Assembly (NCBI GenBank): GCA_036345935.2 | Contig: JADWOT020000004.1 | Span: forward strand, 376,102-440,101 | Direction of reading: 5' to 3' | DNA from: Taenia hydatigena | Taxonomy: Eukaryota > Platyhelminthes > Cestoda > Cyclophyllidea > Taeniidae | DNA length: 64,000 nucleotides | In this document: positions 23,400 through 33,821 of the stretch, piece after piece | Layout: each line of letters begins with the position of its first letter | Position numbering within the stretch: position 1 is the stretch's first letter | Translations under genes and position numbers: made by a program | The notes under the pieces: model-generated | What the model was told of the DNA's origin: nothing | Seen by the model: the letters and a program-made list of their open reading frames with translations, nothing else | Database searches by the model: none

Positions 23400-23970
23400 C
23401 CGACAAGTTCAGTTGAACGTCAGGAAGTACGCCTGCTTCCACTTAAACAAAAGCAGCAAACTTTGCAACCTAAAACATGCAAATTCATGGTTAGTGGAAT
23501 GTGTTGTTAAAATAAGTAGAAAGAAAATTATTATTTCCAAAATGCAGCATCCCATTGCCCTCTAAACTTGGCATTCGATATAGAAGGAGTGAGGAAGTAA
23601 GGTTGTAGGATTCGCATCCACGATTTGCGTAGTTAAAGTGAAGCAGACTTACTGAATTGGGACCAGTTACGCTGAAGCAAGCGCCGACGGATTCGACTGT
23701 CTTGGAAAGAATAGAGACAAGGGGTAACAAGATTTCTAACAGCTTCAACATGCTATTTATGCCCTTTTCTTCTTACACATATTGACAGAACCTTTGTTGC
23801 ACCGTCCATTACGGGGTCTGCGAGGAAGCCTGGAAAGTGCTTGTCAGCAACAGGAGGTGTTGGACTCACTGCAACTGAAGAAGGACACTGACAGCAGTGC
23901 CACGACAAGCAGTGCACCTTTCAACTGATAAAACTGCATGTCAAAGGAGTAGAGATCTGCTTCGCCCCGG
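23400..23970 (-). pseudogene. Family X relic, signal exon and later blocks
   Basis: On the minus strand an ATG near 23941 opens a signal-peptide exon, MQFYQLKGALLVVALLSVSF.., with donor gtgagt in phase 1, matching the exons at 6.9 and 8.8 kb. A second block after an acceptor at about 23702 includes FNYANRG, shared with the 8.4 kb relic (FDYANR). A third block near 23430-23400 (GACGTTCAACTGAACTTGTC) aligns with the GEIDL..SF exon of the intact gene. The frames cannot be joined. The plus-strand 91-codon ORF at 23141-23416 overlaps the far end; it reads like real protein (DVLKRRWKLVHLGYSDGG) but is unplaced. Confidence 0.5.
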
Positions 23971-24239
23971 ATGTCGCAGTGTGTCGTTTGTGTTGTCTAT
24001 GAGAGGGAGTGGTGGATAACCTTTTATATCCAACCAGTTGAGTCTTTGCCAATGGCAATCGTTCGTAGCTCACACGTCGTCGCCTTCACCAATGCAATGA
24101 ATGAGGCGTGAAGGCATGAGGCAGCACTATGGCCCGCTCCTGCAAATCCATCCAGAGGAGAAATCACCCACCCCAACTTATTTCCTCCTGCAAAGAAAGA
24201 GTTAGGCTTGTACAAGTATGTGCATATTGACGCATATCC

Positions 24240-24740
24240 ACCCAGAAAGCCACAGGTCCATTCGAGAGGTCGAAGTTAAATTCATAACTTTATGGTGCTT
24301 GGATCAAATAAGCATGTGCACGCACAGTGTTTGGTGTAAACCATAGCAATAATAGTGAAACCGAATTGGATAAAATGAGTTCGCCTTGGTTAGATTTGGT
24401 TGGCTTATTTCGTAAACATCAGAAGTCATGCTACCAAGAGGAATAAGTCAACATTAAAGTAATGGGGGTGTGATTCCCTCATTTGACGGCCTTTTAACAG
24501 CACAGGTAGTTGCAACGCATAAAGGCCATTAAATTGATAGTTGCTAGCACAGTGGCTGTTTATGTCGGTGAGTAGGAAAGAACGCTTTTAAGTCTAGTCA
24601 CAGTCAGGAGTTGTGGCATGAACTTGGCCGCAGGAGTCGTATTGCGCAGGAAGGCTGGAAGGGCATTTTTTGAATTTATACATCTGATTCAATAATAAAG
24701 AGCGCAGTGGCTAAATTTAATAGTAGCTCAAAATAATCTT
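24240..24740. repeat. Dispersed repeat Z, copy 1
   Basis: Paralogous to 28960-29410. Shared blocks include AGTGCTTGGATCA-like, TTGATAGTTGCTAGCACA, TCTAGTCACAGTCAG and GTCGTATT.CG. Identity is moderate with many indels. No ORF is kept in both copies and no terminal structure is visible. Confidence 0.55.
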
Positions 24741-25052
24741 AATCCCTTTGCATACAGACCTGCTGCTCATTACTTCAGTTCCTGTTAACTTACCAATTAC
24801 TGAATCTCTGTGCAGCACCATCAGGCCAGGCCATCAAACAGACTAAGGAGGCTTATTGCAATGGGATAGTGCTTTTCGCCCACGACTTCAAATCAAATAA
24901 GATTTTCATGTACTGTGCTGATGAAAATCACAGCCACGTCTGCAGTTGATGCCATTTCGCTTCTAATTGTTGCTGGCTACGTACATCTGTCAAGGCAATT
25001 CGTCATATTTTAAGAAGGCTTTTAGCTACATGGAAGAGCGCATTAAACGATG

Positions 25053-27920
25053 ATCCTCTCCTAGTTATTCCATTCAAGCCGAAGTGGACATTAGCTTTGT
25101 CTGCTTTTGCCACCTGGTTAAGTGCCTGTCTGTCGCACTGTCTGCTCTCCATGGTCCACCATTTCAGCAGAATGGAAGTGAATGCGATCTGGCAGCAAAA
25201 CAGAAGCCAACGTCAAGTGACTGCACCGCAGTCATCATTTTGAAGAGTAGATGGACACATAAAACCTGCATTACTAGACGAAGAAATTCCAAATAACTGT
25301 GTACACAGAGGTTGCCATGCATTAACAGTTGGGTATAAGGAGAGGCACAGTTTTGAGTGGGTAAAGCACAGAAAACACTTGCTAATGCTGAGCGGAAGCG
25401 TTAGGTAAGAAAGGGAGTGAGTTGGTGTAAAACCTCTTTCGCAGGCAGAAAAACTACCTCCAACTCCATCTGTTGCATCGTGCAGCCATTGGTGAGCTGT
25501 CGATGTGGTTGAGACAATCACGACAGCCCATCACGTGACATCACGTGTGAGACGAGTGAGCGGAGGCGAGACGTCTCCACTAGTCAGCGTCGAGGTCACC
25601 TCTAGTCAGTGGGCATTTATTGTCTGGGCCACAAAATACACCACCTTTCTAACAGCGTCTTAGACAAAACAACCACCCATAGCTAAGACCTCCAGGTGTT
25701 CTACTTCACTGGCATAGTTCTCCTCGTGGTATTTTGGCATCAAAGCCTTGATAAATATGGTGAGTTATATCTCGACTCCTGTCGGCTTAACACTTTCGAC
25801 CGCCATCCCATAGTGCACAAGTGAGCACCACCACGTCACTACATTATTGAGTGGGGGCAGTTCCATGTTGGTTCGGTCCGCACTGTCAAACGCTCTTGGC
25901 ATCCGTGTTACAATCCTTGTCAACGACGTGAATATAATTTTCTCCAGCTCTTCTGATAATCCAAAGTTAGTTTCCCATCACCCTCCTGCATTTGCTTCTT
26001 CACTTCTTGAAATCTCGCTAGGCGATTGCCCATTTCAATTTAGCGCACGCGAATTCAGGAGGGCACACTGCTGAATGTGCATTGGCAAGCCCTCTGTCGG
26101 TGATGCGGACCCAAGAAATGTTGAAGAGATGGCCCAAAAATACACAGCTCCTGGAAATGCAAGTCTGGAACAGTGTAATCTAAGCAACTTCCCACCTCGC
26201 CTGCAAGCCTGTGAGGTTGACTGTACCAAGCTTCAATGCAAACAATCCACCACACAGCACTTGAGAAGGAGTAATCTTGTTCTAGTGCATTATCTTGCTG
26301 ACTTTCTTGTCCTTGCCTATGCCCAATAATGCTTTAATGGAATTCCGCTAAGGATTTCAGCAGGACTTGATCATTTCCAGCGCGATTTGTTTGTTTGCAC
26401 AATAAATACGTCGTCCTTAGGCCTGCATCATTGTTTAACCATCGCGATGCATTCAAGGGATATATTTGCTCGCAATAACCAAATGTTTGCAACAAACAAT
26501 GCTGTCTTTGAACAAATGTAACGTGCTTCTTTGATGTATTTTACTGTTTCGAGGTTCCATGTCTGCGGCCGTCTGCGCCCTCTCACTGTCTGCTATATGC
26601 AATCACTACGATGGTGCGTGTTCTGAACAAATGGCGTGTGAATTACCAAGATTAGTGCCAGCTTTCAGTCTCAATTTCGTGCAATGACGCTTGGTCTAGA
26701 GGTGTGCTGTAAACAAGAGGGAGGTGTGTGTGGATGATTGCTCCCAAAATTAGTAGTGTATGTGAGCGACTGAAAGCAGTTTTCAACACACCTCGAAGTT
26801 CCATCGACCTCTTGGGTGTCTAACTTAAAAGGACTTAGCGGCGAAGAGGCGTAAGGGCGTGGCTTTGAAGCATAAGTTGTGATGTTGATGTGACCCTTTA
26901 AATAAGAGTCTTCAACCTGAAGGAGTGCGATTAAGGCGCGCGTCAAAATGTTCACTAAATTTGCAGATTCACAATAAGGTAGAATTGGATGCGAATGCAT
27001 TTAATGGACTGAGCATTGCTTCCATTGATACTGCTGTATTCTCACAAGCTTTGGTAATAAGCAGCAGTCTGAGTGGCATGTTGAATGAGCAAGCGCCTTT
27101 TTCACCAAACATCCCATTTTCCATTTTTCTACCAGCAATAGTACCTTACATCCCTAATGATTAGATTTGAACAGGAGAGCCACTGTGAGGGTGATTTGTT
27201 GTGGATTTGCAGCCGATGCAGCAACCCAACTAAAACCAGCTTAGCTGGTGCAATCCCTCCTCTTCCTATTCTTTTTCTGTTGCCATTTGCATGATAAATA
27301 CTTGACTTGTGGGGACAGAAGTGGATAGACCTTTTTAGAATACATTCACCCTACTCAGAAGTAAAGTAGCTGTCAACTAAGCTGGCGAGAACGCCTGCAA
27401 TTGCAGTAGGCATATTGCTTGAGCTTTAGCGGCATCTAAATGATAGCAGTAAGCCAACCATATTTTGAGGAGTAGGGCACTCCAGTACTCCTACCGTTCG
27501 ACTCATACCAAGCCCAAATGTACTTTGAGCACACCAATTCTCACTTTACGGACAAAACCAGGCAGTTCGTGCAAGTAGGCCGAGAACGTCGAGGTAGTCA
27601 TTCGTCAGGTGTACGACCAGTCACCGCAGTCTCCTTTTCAGACTACATAATTGCTTTGGTGAAAAGCATCATAGGCTTCAAGTTCTGCGCCTTTTGGTTG
27701 TTAGATTGAGAAATCAAGAGGATCCCGATCAAACACACAAACCTGATTTAAATAAGTAACTCACTATCCCAACCTTTTTCATTAGAGGCAAGAGCATAGG
27801 ATGCAAGTAAGGGCGACTGAGGCTTTCGCCATCAATCCCACTGCCTGTCTCAGAATCTATAGCAGTCTTTGATCTTTCACAAGTCCGACGAGAATGTCAC
27901 AGATTACTTCATCAAGGCAC
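25053..27920. repeat. Direct duplication B, copy 2
   Basis: Collinear with 13021-15735. The order of blocks is the same from the left edge (CATTCAAGCCGAAGTGGACA) to the right edge (GTCTTTGATCTTTCACAAGT). Extra DNA, about 180 bases, is present around 27220-27400. It contains the family Y relic and ORFs on both strands whose amino-acid changes relative to copy 1 look unconstrained. Confidence 0.8.
25213..25860 (-). pseudogene. Family Y coding relic, copy 2
   Basis: The minus strand repeats the copy 1 coding block. Here the frame is broken by a stop just after ALWDGGRKC and by an extra base in the GFDA.. segment. The downstream part stays open for 102 codons (25521-25213), beginning MIVSTTSTAHQWLHDATDGV, and overlaps the WAVVIVS..STAH block shared by all copies. 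The protein family is not recognised. Confidence 0.45.
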
Positions 27921-28959
27921 AGATAATACCGGACACACTCCTTCACACGTTGTAGTCAGTGTGGAGAAATCTTGGTGCGCCTTATGCATGTCAATCTAGT
28001 GCTTTTTTCTCATAATGTTCTTACTAAACCAAAATAATTTAAGACCTGAATTCATTTAGGTCAATTTTTTGCACAAAATAGAGAAGATTTCACGTGGTAA
28101 GAAACTCTTGAAAAAGGTGTGCATGTGTTTCTGTTGTCCGTATGAGAACGAAACGCTACAATGAACAGTGGAGCACCACTGATGCGCATTTAACTAATGC
28201 CAAACGTAAAAACAATGTTGGGATTCCCACATTTTTATTTTGATGAAAATACATGGTAGAAATGAGAAGAAATGACAAAAATGAACTGATTTACAATTTA
28301 ACGACCGCGATGCTTATTTTTGCAATGAGGGGAACCAAACTAACTCCCTTTTTTCCAGAGTTTATTTGCATCGACCGTAATTAGTTGGAAATAGGAAAAA
28401 CTTTGGTCAAATCTTAATAAAGCTAAATACTTCTTCCTAACGGTTTAGTTTTAGTCCGCTGTAATGCATGTATCATATGGTAACAACTTCTTGGAAGCAT
28501 TTTAATGAAGGACACGGAGGGAATTGCTGTGAATGCTGTCTAACGGCAAAATAGGCGGAACCTTTTTAAAGAAATCGAGGCCAGGACACCAACTCTAACT
28601 GTCCCCACCTTCACTTCCACTTCTCTCCGTCTTTACCGCAATCACTGCACGACAACTTCAGCAATACCATCAGTTCAACTCGTCACACATTACTGGAGGT
28701 TGAGCAGTTGTTTGAAATAGATTCTTCCTCTTCGCTGTGAGATGGGTTGTTGAGGGTGTCGTGGATGGGTAGGTGTGAAAGGGTGTTGGAGGCGAGGTTA
28801 AAGCATTGCCTTCTCATGGCACATTCTTTCCATCCGATCGAACTAGTCATTTAAGTTGGAGGTTGTGAAACACTGGAACGCTCGGATTAGGCGCTTTTGA
28901 GTGCCCATTGAGTGAGAGTTGGGGCACGTACAAAGGTGCGGGCGTTGTTGGGACTTTGC
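27921..28959. other. No recognisable feature
   Basis: AT-rich spacer between duplication B and repeat Z. No ORF worth reporting. Confidence 0.4.
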
Positions 28960-29410
28960 CTATGAAGTCACAAGTCTAATCGAGAAGTTGAATTTTAATT
29001 CACACCGCTGCAGTGCTTGGATCAGTTGGGCGTATCCTTGCGCAGTGTCAAGTATTTGCCCTAACAGCAATAAAACAGGATTGAGTGATAGAGTTGGCTT
29101 CGACTAGATTTTGCAGCCTCACTTTATGCATACCGAAAAGGAGTACTTCAACAGTAAAGTCATAAGACGTAGTGACTTCCCACATTCGAAAGCATAAAGG
29201 AACATTGAATTGGTAGTTACTAGCACACCAGCTATTTATGTAGCTGGATAAAAAACAGTGATTAAATCTAGTCACAGTCAGAAGTTGGGAAATGACATTG
29301 ACCCGAATTGTCGTATTCCGTAGGTAGGAATTTATCCTTCGCATTCACTTTCTACAAATTCCTTAGCAAAGTAGTCGTAGCTGTTAAATCCAATTATAGC
29401 CCAAAATAAC
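28960..29410. repeat. Dispersed repeat Z, copy 2
   Basis: Paralogous to 24240-24740, same orientation: GTGCTTGGATCAGTTGGGC, AATTGGTAGTTACTAGCACA, AATCTAGTCACAGTCAGAAG and TTGTCGTATTCCG mark the alignment. The 98-codon minus-strand ORF at 29048-29344 is not preserved in copy 1. Confidence 0.5.
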
Positions 29411-32105
29411 GCTACCTTATGGAGTTGCGTCTACCGTCCCCCGTGTGGTCACCGCGTAGGCTGCTGGGGGTCATGACAATCAAATAACTGCTTTCATTTG
29501 GGTGTTTGGTTTGACGATAATCAAGTGGAATAAGGAGATGAAGCATTTGCTAGAAGCATTCTCCTTATCCACAACTCCTTAGCCTACTTTTCATGAACAG
29601 ATCGCATGGACGAGGGCAAATAACAACTGGATTGAGTCGACGAGAAGAACCTCTTTTATTAGTCATCTGTGGTAAAAGGATGCATTGAATGTTGTGCTCG
29701 AGCAGGGGGGAAGTAATAACTGCATCCAAATGTGAATTAAAGGTCGTAATGATCGAAGGATTAATCCCTCAATGGATGATGAATGCGTGAGATCTTTCGT
29801 GAAACATTGTTAACAACTTGGTTCATGCAAAGTAAGAGACAACAAGGTAAACCCACTTTCAGTATCGCTACCACATGGCATTGACGTATCTAGTTGCGAA
29901 GAGATGTGTTACTCATTACAAAGGCAAAATCAACAAGTCGTCTGTTAATTTACCAGGCTTCAGGTGGATCTGAGACAGTTTATGCATATTACAAGGCTAA
30001 GTGAGCGCAACTAGTTCTGCACGCAAATTCTTTTGTCGCAGCAACAGTTAAAGTAAAAACATTTACTTCTTGGTGTGTATTTGCAAACGAAAGCACTGCC
30101 TAACGCACGACAAATCAGTGACAATGTGGAATGCTGAAGAAGCGAAAAGTGAGCAGTGATTGTCAGCATGACACCTCCTCATGACTAAAGCAGGGTATTG
30201 CGTGCAGTTGTAGGCACCTCAATTTTAAACTTTCACCACTTGGATTGGCTGATGCATTGGAGCTGCAGTCACTACCGCGAGCATCACACAGCAATTGCGC
30301 CAGAGCCGAAAACCTTAAAGTTGCAGTGCTGCTAGTGAGACTATGCGAGAGCATCCAACTCTACTTCACGCTCGTGCGGGCGCATTCAACGGTAACAGTG
30401 CAAACGACCTGACGATTATGGTGCGGTTGAAAGCACACTTCTTTCCTTGCGCATAACCATGTGCCACCATAGAAAACACTGCAATGAATGCAAAAGGGGT
30501 TGATGCAGATTGAGGCGTTTACGTGACATTAATGGGGCTGGAACGATTGTGGAAATCATTTTTCGTGATTCTGAACGTCGGTTTGGCTAGCCATACTGGG
30601 ATTTAAAAACCGTCTACTTACTGCTCATAGAGAGTAAGAGATGGGAGGGAGCAATGGGGTATAATGCAGGTGATGGCATGTGCTCCTCGGTGCCATGTCT
30701 TGATGTCTATTAATGCCTGCCAACGCGTTATACAGACACCAACCAACCAGCTTTGCGATAGCAATGCTACCCACATCGCACGGACAGCCACGACTTTGGA
30801 ACTGCGCATGAATAAACAGCAGTGCAAAATATTTTGCCAAGTCCTCAGCGCTATGCATAAATGTACGTGGTAGCGTAAATCGCCCCATTCAATTTAAAGT
30901 GGTCTCCGCCTGGCAGGATAAGATTGGATGGGAATTCGTGCCATGTCCTATTACACAAAGGCTGGCGACTTTGCACGCAGTGCGAATTGCAGTGACTGCC
31001 ACCATTCGCTAGGATCGTTTGTCCTACAGCTAAATCCATTTAGCACGATGCGAGATGGCGCATAGCATCCCGTCCCATCTGGTTTGATCTGCCTAGGAGG
31101 GGACGAGACCCAAAAGGTGTCTATCAATAGCATCAACCAATGCTTCTCACAAAATTTGTATGAGTCCACCTGTTAATAACTGAGCACTTAACGGTGCAAA
31201 AGTGTATGCCTCAACTCGCAATGACTTTATTTGCAGACTTAGGTATTTATTGCACAACTGGAATAAGCTTGAATGCTTTCCCACAGAAGACATTCAAAAG
31301 AGAACAAGATCTTGGTGATGTGGGATCTGCTCCCTTCCTCCATTTTCATAACTAAAGCATTATCAATCACCTATAGACGCCTGCTTTTCTCGTCTGTATT
31401 GTATCATTTTTAGAGTTCCTTGCTCATGGAAAGCCTTAATCTTATCGCCTTTGGCAAAGACGATTGTTTCACAAGCCTCTCTTCTTACTCACTTTTTTAT
31501 TATAGCATACTTTGCCCAATTAGGATTTAATGGTTTTTAAGTTGGTGGTTGTAAGCCTGCTACTCTTGCTTAGTATGCGTTTTACGCGGTAAATGCACAG
31601 GTCAACTAAGCATTGATCACGTCACGCCTACTTATTTCTGTTTTCAGCAGCATGCCAGCTCCGCACATATTTTACGGAAAATACATGCATGGAATGCAGT
31701 ATTGCGATGCCAGAGCTCGAGAGTGACACTAGGAGCAAAAGTACAGCAACCACCACCACCACTATAGGTGGCCCTAGGTAACTTAAAGAAATGCCAGAAC
31801 AGAATGAAAGTCTGCCGGAGTTTGGTTGGAACTGGTTGGTGTTCATGAAGTGTGAAGAGTATCCTCATTTTTTCCAACAGTTGGCCCGAGCTTAAGGTTG
31901 GTCTTCACCAGGTTGTTTAAGCTGCATAAACAAATAGCATGCGCTTGATGCTAGGAAGTTCTTCGATCACAGAGGACCCGCTTTCACAGTGTAAGACCCA
32001 GTCTCGCTTTTAGCAGCTAATTTGGCCAAAGTCAGACTGTCCAGTTAAGTAAATACTAATACGGAAACGATAGCGACGAGCACTGATCCCTTCTTTTCCT
32101 TTCAG
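29411..32105. other. No supported gene
   Basis: ORFs of 60-87 codons occur on both strands. One minus-strand ORF at 30163-30354 reads like a Cys- and Ser-rich peptide (GSDCSSNASANPSGESLKLR) and could be an exon, but it has no matched splice sites. Otherwise spacer. Confidence 0.35.
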
Positions 32106-32409
32106 GTAAAAGATCATTTACTGTCAGCTTGTCTTCTGCCCCAGAACGAACCACGACTCGCCAATCTGCACACAACTGCATACAAGGTCTGCCTGGAGGT
32201 CAATTTCCGAACGATTCGCGGTGAGGGATCTCCATACCATCACCCAAAACACCGCGTCCAGTAATACTTTGGCAAAGGGACGGAGGTCATCCACGGATCT
32301 GGCTGATCCCAAGGCCCCTGCGCTGCGTGCAGCGTCTAGAGAAGGATTGATTGACAAAGCTCGTAAGCAATGGCTGAATTTGCAGTCCTACTGCTCAGCA
32401 TTCCACTAG
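32106..32409 (+). CDS. Last two exons of an unrecognised gene
   Basis: Exon 32106-32220 follows the acceptor TTTTCCTTTCAG and ends CGCG with donor gtgagg. After a 41-base intron ending CGTCCAG, exon 32262-32409 runs to a TAG stop. The phases match: the first exon leaves two bases and the second supplies one. The join reads ..GQFPNDSRNTLAKGRRSSTD and ends ..WLNLQSYCSAFH. The tail is basic and Ser/Thr-rich. An AATAAA lies 38 bases past the stop at 32447-32452, so this looks like a true 3' gene end. A second open frame in the first exon (VKDHLLSACLLPQNEPRL) does not join in phase. Upstream exons were not found. Confidence 0.45.
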
Positions 32410-32446
32410 CAGATCTATTGACAGGGAGGCTGAGTGCTTTCCATTA

Positions 32447-32452
32447 AATAAA
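32447..32452 (+). promoter_or_regulatory. Polyadenylation signal AATAAA
   Basis: Canonical hexamer 38 bases downstream of the TAG at 32407-32409, consistent with the end of that transcript. Confidence 0.45.
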
Positions 32453-32764
32453 ATATGGATTTGTTGCTTGACCCGCATACCGGACATATTTGTCACTCAA
32501 GTGTGGATTTATTGGGTGTTTTGCAAGTGGCCTTACATGATGATCAAAATTTTTAACTCGATGTCAACCGATGGTCCTTAAAATGTTCATTTACTGACGA
32601 TGGAGCAGCTCGGAGTCTGCTTCGATTAGGTCACTGCATGCAATCTCCAAATTGCTCAGACGTTTTTATCGGCTTTGATCCAGCCTACCTAATGCTATTG
32701 TGAATTCCCGGGCGAAATTTTGCCCACAAGGGGTTAAAAATAAACTGCTGATCATCATCACAAA

Positions 32765-33025
32765 GTGCTGGCAAATGAAGAACACGCACGTGCACCGGCC
32801 ACGCAACTTGACGTGAACTTAACAGATTTCCTTAGGAAATCCGACCTTCGCTGCCTCACTTACTTACGCCACACTCTGCTCCGTGTGACAAAGCCAGAGA
32901 TCGACTACTTTCAGATTGATGGGCATCCGAATAGACCGAATGCTTCCATCCCTGCAATTGAGAGAGTCATCTCTCCAGTAATCGCTGGTTTTGCTATTTT
33001 GCTTCCAAGCTGTATTCGCCAGTAG
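32765..33025 (+). CDS. Unrecognised ORF or exon
   Basis: Eighty-seven open codons containing VNLTDFLRKSDLRCLTYLRH then TLLRVTKPEIDYFQIDGHPN. Composition is protein-like and moderately charged, with no known motif. It lies between two 3' gene ends on the same strand, so it could be an exon of the gene ending at 33602. No convincing donor precedes its stop, which weakens the call. Spurious ORF is the main alternative. Confidence 0.25.
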   Translation: MLANEEHARAPATQLDVNLTDFLRKSDLRCLTYLRHTLLRVTKPEIDYFQIDGHPNRPNASIPAIERVISPVIAGFAILLPSCIRQ

Positions 33026-33348
33026 GAGGGGAGGACGTGAACGTGCTTGCAACCACGACAGTGAGTCAAACAGCGTTAGACTTTGCAATTCAAAGTTAAC
33101 ACTGGGGAACGACTTGCTACGCAATTGCACGCGTAGTTGACCGTCAGCTGCAGACGTCGGTGGCGAGGCAGGCCCTCTACGGATTCACAGGACGCGGTCT
33201 GTCTCCTTGATCGATGCACGCGTCTCCCGAGGCCAGACTTAAGTCCTGGCAAAACTATCTGATCCACTTCGAGAACGCTTAGTCCAATTAAATCAACTCA
33301 CAACAGGTAGAGTGCATCCGATTTATTTGGACGTCTGTAAGCTTGCAG

Positions 33349-33602
33349 CCGATTGACCACTGATTACGCTTTAGGTGAATTGATCTGTGAATGCATTCTA
33401 CATTCCTTATTTGATTGCTTGTGGTCGTCTACATTTAGTGATGAAGACCTCAATGTGATTGAGGAATGTAAGGAGATCACTGTTTTGTGGACGAGGATAA
33501 AGGAAAACTCGGAAGTTGTGCGTGTAAAGCGTGCCTGGTGAGTGAGCGTAGTGGGCCTAAAACTGAGCCGATATGGGAATGATGAAATACAGGAGTACCT
33601 GA
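33349..33602 (+). CDS. Last exons of an unrecognised gene
   Basis: Exon 33349-33538 follows an acceptor (GTAAGCTTGCAG) and ends GCCTG with the strong donor gtgagtgagc. All 63 codons are open: LGELICECILHSLFDCLWSS, FSDEDLNVIEECKEITVLWT and KENSEVVRVKRA. Next comes a 54-base intron ending ATACAG, then a short last exon from 33593 adding Trp-Ser-Thr and a TGA at 33600-33602. AATAAA lies at 33716-33721. The peptide is Leu-, Cys- and acid-rich and looks helical; no family is recognised. Candidate upstream exons around 33040-33250 are GC-rich but cannot be joined with confidence. Confidence 0.5.
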
Positions 33603-33715
33603 AATCTGCTGCATCCTCTGCGGCATGTGTTTGAGTTTTCATGGATAAAAGTATATTCAATACATCTGAATCGTTACTAGAGTTAATTCAATAGAGTGTA
33701 GAACTAAAGTGAAAC

Positions 33716-33721
33716 AATAAA
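33716..33721 (+). promoter_or_regulatory. Polyadenylation signal AATAAA
   Basis: Canonical hexamer about 115 bases past the predicted TGA at 33600-33602, supporting a transcript end. Confidence 0.45.
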
Positions 33722-33799
33722 TCTTCCAATTACTCTTCGTCTTTATTGTCTAGTTTATCTAAACGCAAATTCGCCAAAGTAATTTATGTGAACGGAGGA

Positions 33800-33818
33800 A
33801 TAATAATAATAATAATAA
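33800..33818. repeat. (TAA)n microsatellite
   Basis: Six TAA units just downstream of a predicted gene end. Confidence 0.9.
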
Positions 33819-33821
33819 GTT

